Part shown: in pieces, positions 10,670 to 23,644 of the stretch
Position numbering within the stretch: position 1 is the first letter of the stretch
How the letters are laid out: the number at the start of each line of letters is the position of its first letter
Source: Telopea speciosissima
Taxonomy: Eukaryota; Streptophyta; Magnoliopsida; Proteales; Proteaceae
Length of the DNA: 64,000 nucleotides
Direction: 5' to 3'
Assembly: GCF_018873765.1 (NCBI RefSeq)
Contig: NC_057925.1
Span: 62,923,970 to 62,987,969 of the forward strand
Notes under the pieces: model-generated
What the model was told of the DNA's origin: nothing
What the model saw: only the letters and a program-made list of their open reading frames with translations
The model's database searches: none
Program-made: the position numbers and the translations under genes

Positions 10670-10957
10670 TCAGTGTAATAGGTGACTTTGGGTTTTATTT
10701 GATGAGGATGCGACAAAACCTCAACAACAAGTACTTGTGAAGAAGAAGAAGAAGAAGAAGAATAGAGAGAGAGATGAACCACGATAGATTCAGTCTATTA
10801 CCATCGTGGTGCTCTGCCTTTATTTATAAAGCCAGCAATTAAACTCTTAGTAGGAAACCCTACTAATAGTACACATCTAATTTACAATGAAACAATGACT
10901 ATCAAAACAATTCTCCTAAACTACATGAGTAATCTTTAACACTTCCCCTCAAGTTGG
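10670..10957 (-). mobile_element. Copia LTR relic with polypurine tract (minus strand)
   Basis: Read on the minus strand, CCAACTTGAGGGGAAG (10942-10957) is a polypurine tract of the kind that ends plant Copia elements. It is followed at once by TGTTAAAGAT, a TG-type LTR start at 10941. A TATA-like TTTATAAATAAAG follows near 10823-10835. The inner LTR boundary near 10670 is approximate. No gag-pol is recognisable beyond the tract, so this is an old 3' remnant. Confidence 0.5.
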
Positions 10958-13900
10958 AGTATATATGTGTCAAAAGATTCTTGGGACGTGCTGCAGTTAC
11001 CGTATGCTTCTTTTGAATAGCCCACATCCTGAGGTGGTCCATAAGCTTTGGTCCTTTAAGATGTTTGGCAATCTTTGTTCTAGTGACTATGGCTAAGGAT
11101 GGTGCTTATCCATAAATGCAATGGTGATGTTGTCTTCATACTACATGTCTTTCCAGGATTTGTTATTCTATCCCTGATTAAAATGCAATGAAATATTAAA
11201 ATTGTGAAACTGGAAAGGACATTAGATCTATGGTGATAACCAACTTCAAAGAATCAAAGGATGGTGTTGTACTCTTTGTTCAAGAGTTTAGAAGCCTGTT
11301 TGGGGAGTTATGTAGGAGTGGCTGAATAAAAGACCAAAGTCTACTGGTGTTGGAGTTTCTCAGTTTCTCCATTAGTTGTGGATTTTGGTAATTATGAGCT
11401 TTGTGGTCTGTAGGGTCCCTTATTAAGGGCTTGTTTGGGTAAGTTTATCCATTTGGAATCTTTCCTGCCTCTCGTCCCGTAAGCCCACAAGGCCCCCACC
11501 CTAAAGCTTATTGATTTCTAGCGCTGGGGCTAGTGATTATTCCAAACCGATGCATCCTATTGGCTCTACCTTTTAGTTATGAAACAGCTGCCTTCTGGAA
11601 GCCCAAAAACAGAAGCCTTATAAGCTTACCCAAACATGCATTTAGTAGACATGGAATTATTTTGCCATTTTATTTTGCTTTATGTAAGGTAAACAACTAG
11701 TGTTATATCTGTCTTCTTTAATATTTCGAGGATGAGGAGTTGATCCAAATGAAACTAGGAGTTTGGTTGTTAAGATTAAACAGGGTCTGGCATGTTACTT
11801 TTTCTCAGTTCAGCAAAATCAGATTCTTAAGAGTGCAGTTTTACTGTGGTAGTGTGGGTTTTTGCTTTGGCCTTATTTTTTTATACTTAAAATTTTTCTG
11901 TTGCCTGCTTCAACCTGATTCAATTGCCTAGCAATATCAGCTCTCGAAAACTTTCTGAACCATCATCCATGCATAATTTGCCAGCAATTTCTCATGGTCA
12001 ATAAGTATATCAAATGAAAGAAATCTCAATTAATTACTGAAACCCATCTATAACCCTGCTCATTTAACCTCACCTTTGCTAATTTATTCATCTAGGTCAA
12101 CTTACAGCCAAGTATGTCACGAGAGGAGAAAGTTTTCTGTAGTATTGTTATATATAGGAGTATTGAATTATGTAGACTGTACTAGCATTCTAATTAAAAA
12201 GTACTCCACTAACTAATAGTGTACTGGCACATCTCAACACAAATATTATCTAATTGATTTTAGAGTTAGTAGTTATTCACTATGGAAATAATTTTTGAAG
12301 ACTACAGCCTTGTTGAATATTGTTACTAGATGGCAGACTCATATGATGGGTTTGACTGTATCACCTATGATTACAAAAAGAGAAGGCTGGAGTTCATGAG
12401 TGGAAGAACATATTCAACGCAATGATTATAACACACTGCAAGTGGCAATACACGGAATATTTGAAATGACTGAAAGGTATGTAACCACAACCAATCTGAA
12501 GTACTCTATATGAATATACAAAAATAGCAACATACTTGGACCGTGCTATGATTACAAAAAGAGAAGGATGGAGTTCATGAATGGAGGAACGTATTCAACA
12601 CAATGGTTATAACACACTGCAAGTGGCTATACATGGAATATTTGAAATGACTGAAAGGTATGTAACCACAGCCAATCTGAAGTACTCTATATGAATATAC
12701 AGAAATGGCAACATACTTGGACTGTGCATCAATAACTGTGATTCTACAAAAGAGGGAGTAAATGGCAGAAGTTACCGCACCGTAGATAATATCTGTGGTG
12801 AGACAACAACAAAAACTATAAAGATACGGGCATCAGAACTAATAGAATTCCATATAAAACAGGTCTCGTTGCACCACATTTAATAAGCTTATCAGGTAAA
12901 GCACTGAAAGATCTTTTGTTCCTCTAGGATGAAATAGCTTACTCAGAACTTTGACTTTTTTTTCAGGGATGATTCTTCGGAACAGCATTTTGAAATCTCA
13001 TATTTCTCTTGAATTCTTCTTGGGGGGAAATGCTAGAAGAGCTTAATGTTGTACTGAGTAGCAGGATTTCTTTTTTCTATTGAAATGAAAAATATTCTTA
13101 CATTGAAAAAAAGAAGACAGAGGCATAAACCATCTGTGGTTGCCTCCCAAGGATTAAAGAAAGGACTCAACGAGTCAAAGATATCAATCAGTTGATTTGT
13201 CAATAGCTGAAAAAATCTCTTATTCAAAACTTCAGTTAGACATGTCTAACTTAATTCATATGTTACTCATAATTAGATTCACATGGGTGCTCAAATTTCA
13301 TCAAAATCTGACGACCAAGAGTTATTCATACCCATGCAGGTAACCCTAGGATCTGTGATTGCAGAATTCTCAAAAATCATGATTTAATGCCCAGCCCCCA
13401 TTTTCAGATTCTCTCTTTTTTTTTTTAATGGTTTCCAAAGGATATCATTGGCATTACAAAATTGTGGTTTACCCGCCTTCTTTTTTATTTACTTTTTGTT
13501 GCCATTCAATTTCTGTCATTTTTTTTGAGATCTTAAGACCTTCAACCTTGTTATCATGACCTTCAATCCTGTCATCAGTTTGATTAACTAATTCATAACT
13601 AAGTTGAGGTAGCTTGTTTAGCTTTTGACCAGCTGATGTAGATACACTACCTCGGACCGACCCAAACCCATTTGGGTATCCAGATGGAGATGAACCGGGT
13701 CCAGTTTGAGTCTTGGGTCCTGTAGAATATTAGGAATTTATTTTATTTAGGTAGATGATATTTTATTCAGTCAATTTTAGAAAGTGGGATATGTTTGCAA
13801 GTGTTAGAGTTGGTTAGGAATCTTAGGATGTTGTTTCCCTGTTAAAGTTTGTTTCCAAGTTTACTAGGTTTCCTTTACTAGTTGGGTTTTCTTCTTTTAA

Positions 13901-14695
13901 ATAGCTTGTATTAAGATGAAATCAGAGATTGAATAGAATGGAATAGTTATAGTTTGAGTAGCCTGTGTGGCTGTACGTGTGCACACTTCTCCCCCCCCCC
14001 CCCCTTTCTTCTTATGCGGTTTCCCCTCTCCTTTGCAATTTCTCTCTCATCTGGCCCTCCACCAACAACATTCATGACTTCCTCATTATGGCACCAAATC
14101 TATTCAATAAATGCCTAATAATCTGAAGTCATTTGGCAATTATATATTCCTTATTTTCACCTACAGTGTGTTGAAATTTGTAGATTGGTGAAGAGCACTG
14201 TATTCTAGGAATTAGACATTCACTAATTCAGATTGAACATTGATCTAGTAGCAATCTGAAAAGTGTCCAGTACAGTGACTATAGTCTCAAGTTTAGTATT
14301 ACTGAACTCTTAATTAGCCTGGAAAAAAGTTCTTAATAATGCCTGGAACACCAAATATTTTGTTGCAGCATCAATTTTATTGACTCCTGCATTTCACAGA
14401 AAGTTGCTCACAACATTGTGCTTTCTTCCTTGACTTGAGTTTCATTTTTACCACCTACTGTTATTTCACTTGTACTTGTTTTGCTCTCACCTTATCCTGA
14501 GTTATCTTTTTCTTGTTCTTTTTTCCCTTTCCTTTTTTTCCTAATCTGCCCTGATTAGTTTTGATTGCTGAACTGAGAGAGCACTGGTTTGCCATCCTGA
14601 ATTTCAAAATTTTCTCAGCAGATATGGAAAACAGAAAAGTAAACAAGAAGTTTTCTTCAAATTCAACTATTACATATAACTTGCAGTATGGCCAT
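10958..14695. other. Intergenic region between the 9371 gene and the MYR-like gene
   Basis: No coding region is recognised. It holds the tandem duplication at 12365-12726. A possible LTR-like stretch lies at about 13722-14005, with a TG start, an AT-rich promoter-like part and a poly-C run, but no target duplication was found. The 3' UTR of the minus-strand MYR-like gene ends somewhere just left of 14696. Confidence 0.4.
12365..12726. repeat. Tandem duplication, 2 x 181 bp, diverged
   Basis: The unit starting CTATGATTACAAAAAGAGAA at 12365 recurs at 12546 with a period of 181 bp and about a dozen differences. It is therefore older than the duplication at 631-1146. No coding content was recognised. 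Confidence 0.85.
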
Positions 14696-17040
14696 TCAGT
14701 TCCAGCTGAATCCATTTAGGTCAAACTGCCTGCAGCTTGAGGATGCATCATTTTCGTCATGAGCATTTAGGTCCAGCTTTGCTATTAGATGAGGCAATCT
14801 GAACTCTTTCGATGTCTTCTCATTCTCTGCTTGGATTGCTGGTCTTCTGGTGTTTTGGTGAAGGAAATTCTCATCCCCATCACTTTTAGGTGTTCCCTCA
14901 AAAATGCTGCAGCCAGCATGCCTCTTTTCTCCTTCAACTCTAATGCTTATATGCAAGTCACTGGAGCTCCTTTGTATGGGGAACCTGACCTGTTCTGTGT
15001 CTCTTCTCATGGGAGGGAAGATTTTATTCTCCTTCAGGTCTCTGTCCCATGCGGGTTCAGTCTGATGAGGCATGGATTCATCTCCGATGTCCTTTGGATC
15101 CAGAGAGGTACTGCAGTGATAAGGTCTCAGACCCATCCCAATGTTGTGTATCTCTTGGTCCTTTTGAGATACTTCACACGAAGTCAGGCAACTGTCCATT
15201 GAACAATCTGCAGGCTGGTTTGTTTGTGTTTTCTGGGGGCACAAACCTTGCATTTCTTTCAACTCAGAAACGGCAGAGTTCAGGCATTCTGTGGATTCGT
15301 TGGATGCTAGTTCAGAGAGCTGCACTTTAGCAGCTTCTAAGCCTGTGGGACTGACGTTTTGTTTTCCAAGTGTCTCCTGGGCTTTCTCCAACACTGATTG
15401 TAGGTATTTTCCCTGTGCTTCAATGCGGAGCTGTAAGTGACGTTGCACCTGGTTCAGCCGAGAACAACATCATGTTCAGAGTGTGGACAAATAAAATAAA
15501 ATAAAATAAAATAATGCTGGACAAACTTATAATGCATAGAGTAGGAGCAAATGGACTGTGGTCTTTGTAGGAAGGATTTGCAAAAATCAGTTTGCGTTCA
15601 TATTAGCAATTCAATAACTAGAGAAGCAAAATTGACAGATTCTTTTTGTGGGTCTTTAAAAAAGTTTTAAATAAGTACCTGTGTTCTTTTTTAATACTAT
15701 CATATAATGAACATTCTCAACCAAGAACACCGTAGTTGTGGCGGCTTCTTACCAAACAATATGCTAAAAAAAGGACACATTATGAAGTCAGCTTTATTGG
15801 TATAAGGGTTTTTTCTTTTGGGAGAGGAGGGGTGGGGGGGGGGGGGGGCACAGATCTTTTAATTGTTTTTTTTTTAGTTTCAAGTGAAAATGTTGAAACA
15901 GATTAGAATGCTGGATGTTATTGTGAAAACCACATAATTTTAAATTTTCTTGGTTCTTTTTCTGAATTTGTTTTATCGTGAAGTTATTATTCTGAGTTGG
16001 GGGAGATGAGGAACATTTCTAAAACGGCAGTTGGGGAACTTTGAAGAATTTAATCTTACCTCATGTATTTTTTAGCTGGGTTGGAAAAAGCCTTGCAAAA
16101 TGTAATAAGTTGAGATTTTTTTAAGGTCTGAGGATTTTCAGATCATATACCTCAAGCTGTTCATGTAGTCTTCTCTGCACTTCGATTTGCATCTCTATTG
16201 CTTCACTTATCTGCAAGCTTCTGATATTTGAAATCGTATGTTAGTGCAAAGTATATTCAAGGGGGACACACATATTCTGAGGAGTAAATAAATGGAGGAA
16301 AAATGTTGTTCTTTCATGCTCTCACTTGCTTGTCTGGGAGCCGAGGTTTGTATTGCTCATGAGCGCTCCATTTGCTTCAGATGTCCTCTCCCCTGCCACT
16401 ACTGCTGCCATGCAACCTATTATCAGTAAGTTAGTTTTGTGGCTCCTATATAGATTGCTTCTGGTAATTAGGGAATTACAATGGAACTTTATAACATTGT
16501 CTTACTGATCTTGCTGGTCCCAACATTAGTTTGTCCATGAAGATTCTTACTGAGTCTGTATTTCTGCAAGCCAAAAGAAGCAGGATTAGTTTTTGTAGAA
16601 TTTTATAACTTCAAAATGACATTTGGAAGAGGTTTGGCAATGCACCTGAAGATGGCTTTTAAGGTGGTATAAGGTAAGGCCTGGAATTCCCATGAGCTTC
16701 ATTACTGTTTTTGGTGTAGCTTCTGCAAGATTGCAAAGTTAAGAGTTAGCAAAATCTTTTGTAGGACATATATAGATAGTTTCTCTAATAGTCTTTGAAT
16801 CTGATTGAGATGTGTGTACTCACTGTCTGCTCCTCCAAGCTGATTGACTGCTTCTATGAAGCGCTCATGCAGCTCTGGTGTCCATTTCAGTCTAGGCTTA
16901 GCGTCAGTTGAAAGAACTAGGCCTGTATCTCCATGCCCATTCCCACCTTGCAAGAATAAATGCCTCTCCGAAGGAATGGGCGGCATCCGTGAAGAAGGGA
17001 AACTGTTGTTTCCTTGGTGTTGGTGGTTGTGGTGATACAT
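14696..17040 (-). CDS. MYR1/MYR2-like: MYB-CC (GARP) transcription factor, MYR1/MYR2 type, 421 aa
   Basis: Coding exons on the minus strand are 16824-17040, 16646-16722, 16506-16563, 16326-16416, 16151-16220 and 14696-15448. All junctions are GT..AG and the phases agree, giving 421 residues. Residues about 48-102 are the single MYB/GARP DNA-binding domain (PRLKWTPELHERFIEAV, then KTVMKLMGIPGLTLYHLKSHLQ with the family signature LYHLKSHLQ). Residues about 150-190 form the MYB-CC coiled coil (MQIEVQRRLHEQLEVQRHLQ), used for dimerisation. The tail ends DLNGFSWN, as in the Arabidopsis MYR proteins, with an EAR-like DLN. MYR1/MYR2 are nuclear factors linked to flowering and gibberellin responses, and relatives (PHR/PHL) act in phosphate signalling. 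The start at 17040 follows a 98-nt 5' UTR intron whose acceptor lies just before it. The gene appears intact. Confidence 0.93.
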
Positions 17041-17300
17041 TTCCTGTACGTTATTAAAAACCAATACATAGTTAAATTCTTCTTTCTAGTTATAATTATC
17101 AGAAACTAAAAATTGTACTAATTATGAAGAACTTTTTTTACCTCTCTTTTTTTTTCTCCTTTTTCTTCTTGTTCCGATAATCCACTTCTGAAGAGCTTTG
17201 TTATCTCACGTTGTTGGTACTGTACTCCTCCTGATCGAGCACTCGTCTCCTGAATCCTGATACTAGAGGCCAGAGGGTTACGCAAGCTTTACAATGCTTG
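17041..17300 (-). other. 5' UTR and leader intron of the MYR-like gene
   Basis: A donor (GTAAAAAA on the minus strand at 17141) and an acceptor (TACAG ending at 17044) mark a 98-nt intron, leaving only 3 nt of leader between it and the start codon. The upstream leader exon lies at 17142 to about 17300. The transcription start is not fixed. Confidence 0.55.
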
Positions 17301-17535
17301 CCCCTACATACTACTTCTCCTTTGACCAACTCTTACGAAGTGCAGGTTGCCTGGGGCTGTCATAATAAGGCAAAGCTTGGATGTGGAGGCATATATAGAA
17401 TCAATCTCGGACAGAACTGGACAGAACAGTCGACCCAATCCAATCTTCACGGCGACTCGAAAAGAGATCTTGTCCTTTGGTTTGCGTACACTGTGGTGTG
17501 GGTCCTGTGACTCCTGTCCCACAACACCCCTCCCC

Positions 17536-17538
<3 letters not shown>

Positions 17539-17576
<38 letters not shown>
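17539..17576. repeat. (CA)n microsatellite
   Basis: About 19 uninterrupted CA units, upstream of the MYR-like gene. Open frames across it that read as Thr-His runs are artefacts. Confidence 0.95.
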
Positions 17577-17577
<1 letters not shown>

Positions 17578-17995
17578 TCTATTCTCAGACTTCTCGTTTC
17601 AATTCCTCTGCACTACAACAACAGTACTTTCTGGAACAACTCATCACGCTTTGTTGCTATAGGTGCAAAGAATAGATCCGCCCTAAGCTTTTGTGTATTT
17701 TCGCATTGGTCCCTCTTGGGGGGAACCTTATTCTTTAAAATAGAAAACAGCAGAGGAATTTTATGACTCAGGCAGGCAAGGGAATCCACCAACTCTGATG
17801 ACTTAAAGCCTTCCAAGTCCCCTCTCCAAGATTCTTATGACCCATGTCGAGACTTGGGAAGTTACGTGGTTGCACGCTGATGATGATGACCAGCCCCCTA
17901 ATTAAATTCATGAGCTCGCAGATCAGGATTAGTTCCAGGTTTGTCTATCTATTTTCTTAAATTTGTGAGAGTAAGAAGAAGAGAAGAGAACAGGA

Positions 17996-17998
<3 letters not shown>

Positions 17999-18031
<33 letters not shown>
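17999..18031. repeat. (GA)n microsatellite
   Basis: About 16 uninterrupted GA units, about 1 kb upstream of the MYR-like gene. Confidence 0.95.
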
Positions 18032-18033
<2 letters not shown>

Positions 18034-20930
18034 ATTCTGTTGACTTGGCATATAGACACTGGGGAGAGAAGGAATAATAATAAGAAGAAGAAAAATTATG
18101 GAGAGATGCTCCTCCTTGGGTTCTGGGGATCGTTTGAAAAAACCAAAAAAAAAAAAAGAGGGGGAGAGGGTAAGGGAATGGAATAAGGAATACAATTCCA
18201 TTATTGTTTGTCTACTTTGGTAAGTTTGGTACTTATTCGGTACTTAATTCAACCTAGGCTAATACGGTAATGAAAGAGAGGGAGAGGGGCAAATCTTTGT
18301 TCTTTCCGGTGTCAATCCGAAGAGTTGAGACAACTGGCCCCACTGCGACGAATCTAAGGACTAGAGACCCACCCGAGTGATCAGAAGAAATAAAACTAGA
18401 AAAAAGATTGTACTTGCTTCCATGCTTTCTTTGTTCTAACAATTGAGCAGGTCATGACAGTAGGGCGGGGGACTCAACTTGAAAATGGGAGGGATGACCA
18501 CTTTGACTTTGCCCTTTCTGGATTCTCAGGTAGTTACCCATAAGTTGTCAAATAGATAATGGTTTGAGATCTAAGATGGCATGGGGGCGCATATAGCTTT
18601 AAAATATATATATCATATAACATACCAATTGAGGTGCCTCTGTGGGGTTGGCTTCTGCCTTGAAATCCCTCAGCAGTGAATCCACCAATTGGGTATTCAA
18701 AAAGTTTATCATCCATCAGGTACATCTGGGTCTAGATTTTCAGGCTTAGAGAGCCATGAAATAACGCAATAATATGTTGTTTAATTTTTTTTTTGAACAC
18801 ATATGTTGTTTATTGAAGAAGCCTAAGACTGTGTTACCATCACTATATCCGGTTGATTCCTCTCCATTGGTTAGTAGATCTCCCCCCGTCTCATTTCTAT
18901 ATGGAGTTTATTTAAACAAAGTATCTTAACAGGAATTATACTTTGCATATATAAATTTAAGGAATGACATTCTGTATCAGCAGTAGACAATGGAGAATAA
19001 ATGCATATAGAATAGAGAGAGAGAGAGAGAGAGATCAAATCTTTCCGCCCACCATAATCTACGACTAACAACGCCTAAACAAGATTGCAAATGACGACAT
19101 TTATTCAAATTGTAAAATCTGTTTCTTTCAATGAGATAATTATTATGTTTTTATGAACAAAAATGAAATGGGAGAAAGCATCCCCTTGCAGGGCTCAATT
19201 AAAGGGTGGAGGAGATTCTTCAATATTGGAGAAAAAGGAGTGGTTATTATGTATGTATACCTACCCATGCCAATCCGGAAGTAGTTCTTGAGCATGAATG
19301 AAGTCAAAAAGGGAAAAAGATCATTGAGAATGGAAAACATGAGAGTTTCCCCTGTTTCAGTAACACGTAGTAGTAGTTCATATATCCTCGATCACGTCTA
19401 TATCGATCAATTGGTGTGTTTCAAGAAAGAAGAGATGAATTGATTCTGATATTTCCCTACATATTTTATTCAGTTTGGGAGAATCAGCAAAGTTGGGGGG
19501 AGGAGGGAGGGGGACCCTTTTTAAGTAAAGTGTACGCAGAATGCATGGCTAATAACTAGTTAGCTGGCAAATTGGGCATATGGATCGACAGGAATAAAAT
19601 TGGCACAAAGAGGTAGCTAGTTAGGTGCTGTGAATGATTTGATTTAATTGGTACCTCTCACAAACTACTACTGCATTTCCCATTGTTCTGTTCCTCACTA
19701 GTCTCTACCCACTACTACTACTATTACTACTCACTACTGTAGTTTGGAATAAGCTTGTAGTGTCCCACTAGAGCATGTGTTTGAGAGTAAAAGCTTCTTA
19801 ATTTAGTTGGAAGAACAGTGGATTACTATTGACCTTAGTCCCATGCTCCAAAACAAATTCTCACAACCTTTACATTCCTATGTTCCCCAAAAAATTAAAA
19901 AAAAATAAAAACAGTGAAAACATTATAGTACCAATTGTATCTTAATCCAATTTCCAAAATTTTCCTTGCTTAAACAGGATCAACTTCTAATTTGGCAAAG
20001 ACTAATCAATTTAGATGGTGCAGACCTATTTCTAAACCTCAACTATATTATCATTTGTTTCATCATCATTGTTGCCATTCAATTCAAGTAATTTGGGATT
20101 CATGTTAAATGGATCTGAATTATTCTCTGCTTTTACAACATTCATTTATTTTTTTGGGGGTTTTATTTTCTCCTCCACTCTCTCCCCACCCACTCCAATC
20201 TTTGTTTTCCCCCTCTTGGTAGTGGGTGTGTGTTAGAGGGTAAGGTAAGAATCTTTGTGTCATGATATACCATTTTTAAGATTCTGTATTGCCAAAATTT
20301 CTCCAAAGCAAGCAACCCATTAATTAAATAACATTTATAGAGTTGGCATTTGGCAAATACTGTGTAATTAATTACAGGGGTAGCAACAAAGGCCCACCTC
20401 ACCTCTGGTAATGAACATGAAGACATGACTTTCATTTCATGTCCCTCTGGGAGATGAGTTGAGACTCACTCATAAAGTCTTTCCTACAAATGGTTCAAGC
20501 AAAGTAAGTACATATCCCCTTACCTAACTATAAATAACTACCTCTTCCTTTTGTGTTTTTTAAGGGGTGGTGGGGTCAGGTCTCTCTGTCCCTTTGAGAG
20601 AGGGAATAGAATAGAACCACAGTTCCCAAGTTTCTTGTACTTGCATTTTCCCTAAAAATAAATTGTTCATAACTCAGAGGAAGACAGGAAGAAGACAGTT
20701 TTGAAACGAGTCGACAAGGGGGATTAGCATGATTACAGGATTCGACATCCTAATCATAAGACATGACATTTGTCAATTATCAATTGGCTACGTACGATAT
20801 GTTTGACTAGAGTTTAAAAGTCATTGGTGGAAATAAAGGTAAGAAGTGACCACGGAATAATATTCCTATTCCTTTGTATAAAAGAAAATAATAATAATAA
20901 TAAAAACAATAAAAAATAAAGATTCCCATG

Positions 20931-20932
<2 letters not shown>

Positions 20933-20965
<33 letters not shown>
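20933..20965. repeat. (TA)n microsatellite
   Basis: About 16 AT units following a smaller AATAATAAT run. Confidence 0.95.
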
Positions 20966-20969
<4 letters not shown>

Positions 20970-22703
20970 TGGCATTTGAGAATCGAGGAAGAGAAGTAGT
21001 TATAACTCAATTCTGTTGTCCATGGCCATGGGGTAGGGTCTCGGTGCTCGTATTCCTCCAGTCAAGATGAGTTCTCTCTCTCTCTCTCCCTTTCTCTCTC
21101 TTCTTATTCTCTTCACCCAACACCACGAAACATGGGTTCCCCCACTCTTTCCCTTTTTAACTAATTTCATAGCATAGATGCCGTGTATTTTTTATTTTTA
21201 TTTTTTTACTTAATTAAGAAGCTAACTTACCACCCAGTTGGTCTAAAACCACCCAGTCGACGTGTGTGTTCAAGAGTTCCATTGGATTTCTTTTTTTCCA
21301 AGACATTATAATTGAAGATTTGATCACCTTAATTTGATTACAGTGGTTTGAGATGATTAGACAGTATGTAGAGATGAGAAATTTAAATAAATGTGTTGTT
21401 ACCATTAAGGTTTTTCCTTTCACCCATGGTTTATGAAATTATTTCTCTTTAATAAAATAGATAATCTCCTGAGTGTCAAAAAGTATGAATTTAAAAATTG
21501 GCTATTAAGTTATTCAAGCTGTTCCATACTGATAAGGTTTTTTTATTTTGTTCCAAATAACCATGTGAGAGAATTGGATGTGACTTAAATTTTATATTAC
21601 GAATATCTCAAGTTTCAATTCAAATAGAATAGGACAAAGTTTTTCTCCACTCATAGAGGATGGTTCACGCACCATCCTACGGTTCACAAACCCCTATAGG
21701 GTTTTAATATATATTCTCCTAAAACATCTTTGCGATACCCTCTCCCACCTATTCACAGTGGGCGGAAGAAAACTCGGTCCAACAGCATATGCCAAGTGAG
21801 AAAATAAAGTACTAAGAACCTAAGAACTACAAGTGGGTGTATTAACATTTACAAATGTTCAAAAAATACAAGGGAAAAAGATTCCCGCACCGACATTAAT
21901 TGTGGGGATTCTTTCTCACATTTTCTTACATCCTAACCATGTAGGATCCACACTGACATTCTCTTTCCTCCCTGACAAAGTGGGTTTTTTTTTGTTGACA
22001 AAATAAATTTTTGCATCGAGATTGGTGTGCGTGCACGAGAGATTTCTCCTACTATACACTCGTGGCATGGGAAACCCTCTCCTGAAATACAATGACGCAT
22101 GGACATGCATGTGAAGATCCATTATTTTCTACCCCCTCCGGCAATAAGTGAAGACTGTGTCTGGGCGTGCCGGCCTACCCCCTCTATGTCTGGGGGCAGA
22201 ACATTTTCCCCTATCTATGGCTCTTGTAAGGAATGATAAAAAAAAAAAAAAGAATGAGGTAAAATGTACAAAGGATAAGAATGAAATAAGTCTACTTCTT
22301 TACCAAAAAAAAACGCACCACTTTTACAATTAACTACACCGGATATAAGAACATGCATGTCCCACACTCCCTCTCCTCTGAAACCCCATATTTAGGGATT
22401 GGTAACCTTGTTCCTCCATTCGCCCACATTAGTATACTCAGGCCTCGGAGGCAACCCTCTCCCAATGTATAATTTTGAAAGAAAAAAATAAATAAATAAT
22501 GTAATTAAATAAAATACAATTGAGCTACATTCCCTGATATAATACTATTGATGGTATTTGCACATGTGGGTACTTAGATGGGATCTGATTTTTTATTTTT
22601 ATAGTTAGGCCCCAATTAGGAGAGTTTTAACTCATGACCTCTTAATTTGAGTGGGATCTGACTTTTAATGATAGGTAAAGCCCCATGCACCCTCTCACAC
22701 TTA

Positions 22704-22811
22704 GGGTGCGTTCTAGGTTGATTCACTTTCTAAGATGATAAAAACAGATGTCTTATAATGTGAAATCAACCTAGAATGTATTCTCGATCATAATGTATAC
22801 CAAATATAGTC
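22704..22811. mobile_element. Tourist-like (PIF/Harbinger) MITE, degenerate, 108 bp
   Basis: It starts GGGTGCGTTCTAGG and ends with the imperfect inverse (ACCAAATATAGTC), flanked by TTA on both sides (22701-22703, 22812-22814), the 3-bp target duplication of PIF/Harbinger elements. The interior motif ATGTGAAATCAACCTAGAAT is shared with the better-preserved copy at 32965-33089. Confidence 0.65.
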
Positions 22812-23644
22812 TTATTGTGCTAAGTTTGTACCTAAGCTAATTCTTTCCCTTGCTAAAAGCCTAAAAAAGATTAAAACACCGGATAAAATAAACAAAATTT
22901 TTGAACACCAAATTTTTTTTTTTGTAAAATTGAAAACAAGTGAAAATTCAAAGAGAAAACATACAATACCAGCTAGGTGAACCATATACATATATGATGA
23001 TCAGCATGACTAATAATCTAATATAGAGCATCATTGTCCTCTTCCAATTCAATGGAGAATTTTCCTAATTAGCATTGCCACATGATAATCAAGGAATTAA
23101 AACTACAGTTTATAATCAAACCTGCACTCATTTTCTCCAATATTTTATTCAAAAAGATTTGGTGGTGGTGGTGGTGGTGGTGGTGAAAGAATGAATTGAC
23201 TTTTACAACCCCTTCGGCCTCCCCCGTTTTTTGTTAAAAGAAGCTAAAACAATGGCAACAAAGATGAAGAGGGAGAAGGTTCAATTCGTTTCTTGTTTTC
23301 GTAAGGATATATTCTTCTTCTTCGTCTTATTCCATTGTTAGTTTGTTACTAATTTTATCGTATAAAGTTGTAGTGGGAACCGTCTCTTAAAACGGAGCAC
23401 GGAAGACATTCCAACTTTCTTTAAAAAGAGTCCTATTTTTAATAGAATGTAAAGTTTTAAACTTGACCAACAAGAAACAAGAAGGAAACCAAAAAAAAAA
23501 AAAAAAAACAGCAAAAAAAAAGGGTCTAATAATAAGTTTCCCTGTACTGTACTCCCCTTCGTCTTTATTCTGGAGAGTGTTTCTCTGATTCGTTCATTCA
23601 TTCCTTCCTCTGATAACAACAACACAACACAACACAACAAAACA

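Larger units (their letters stand above)
17301..23644. other. Long intergenic region between divergent MYR-like and pyruvate kinase genes
   Basis: No coding region or RNA gene was recognised over about 6.3 kb. It contains microsatellites (listed separately), a Tourist-like MITE at 22704-22811, a GGT run near 23161-23184 and CT-rich tracts near 21070. The MYR-like and pyruvate kinase genes point away from each other, so both promoters lie within this region. Confidence 0.5.

Noticed and set aside
13722-14005. A solo LTR with TG start and poly-C end
   Set aside because: The layout is suggestive, but no CA end with target duplication could be found; only mentioned within the intergenic entry.
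17347-17766. Open frames across the (CA)n run
   Set aside because: Thr-His repeats come from the microsatellite; no gene features.
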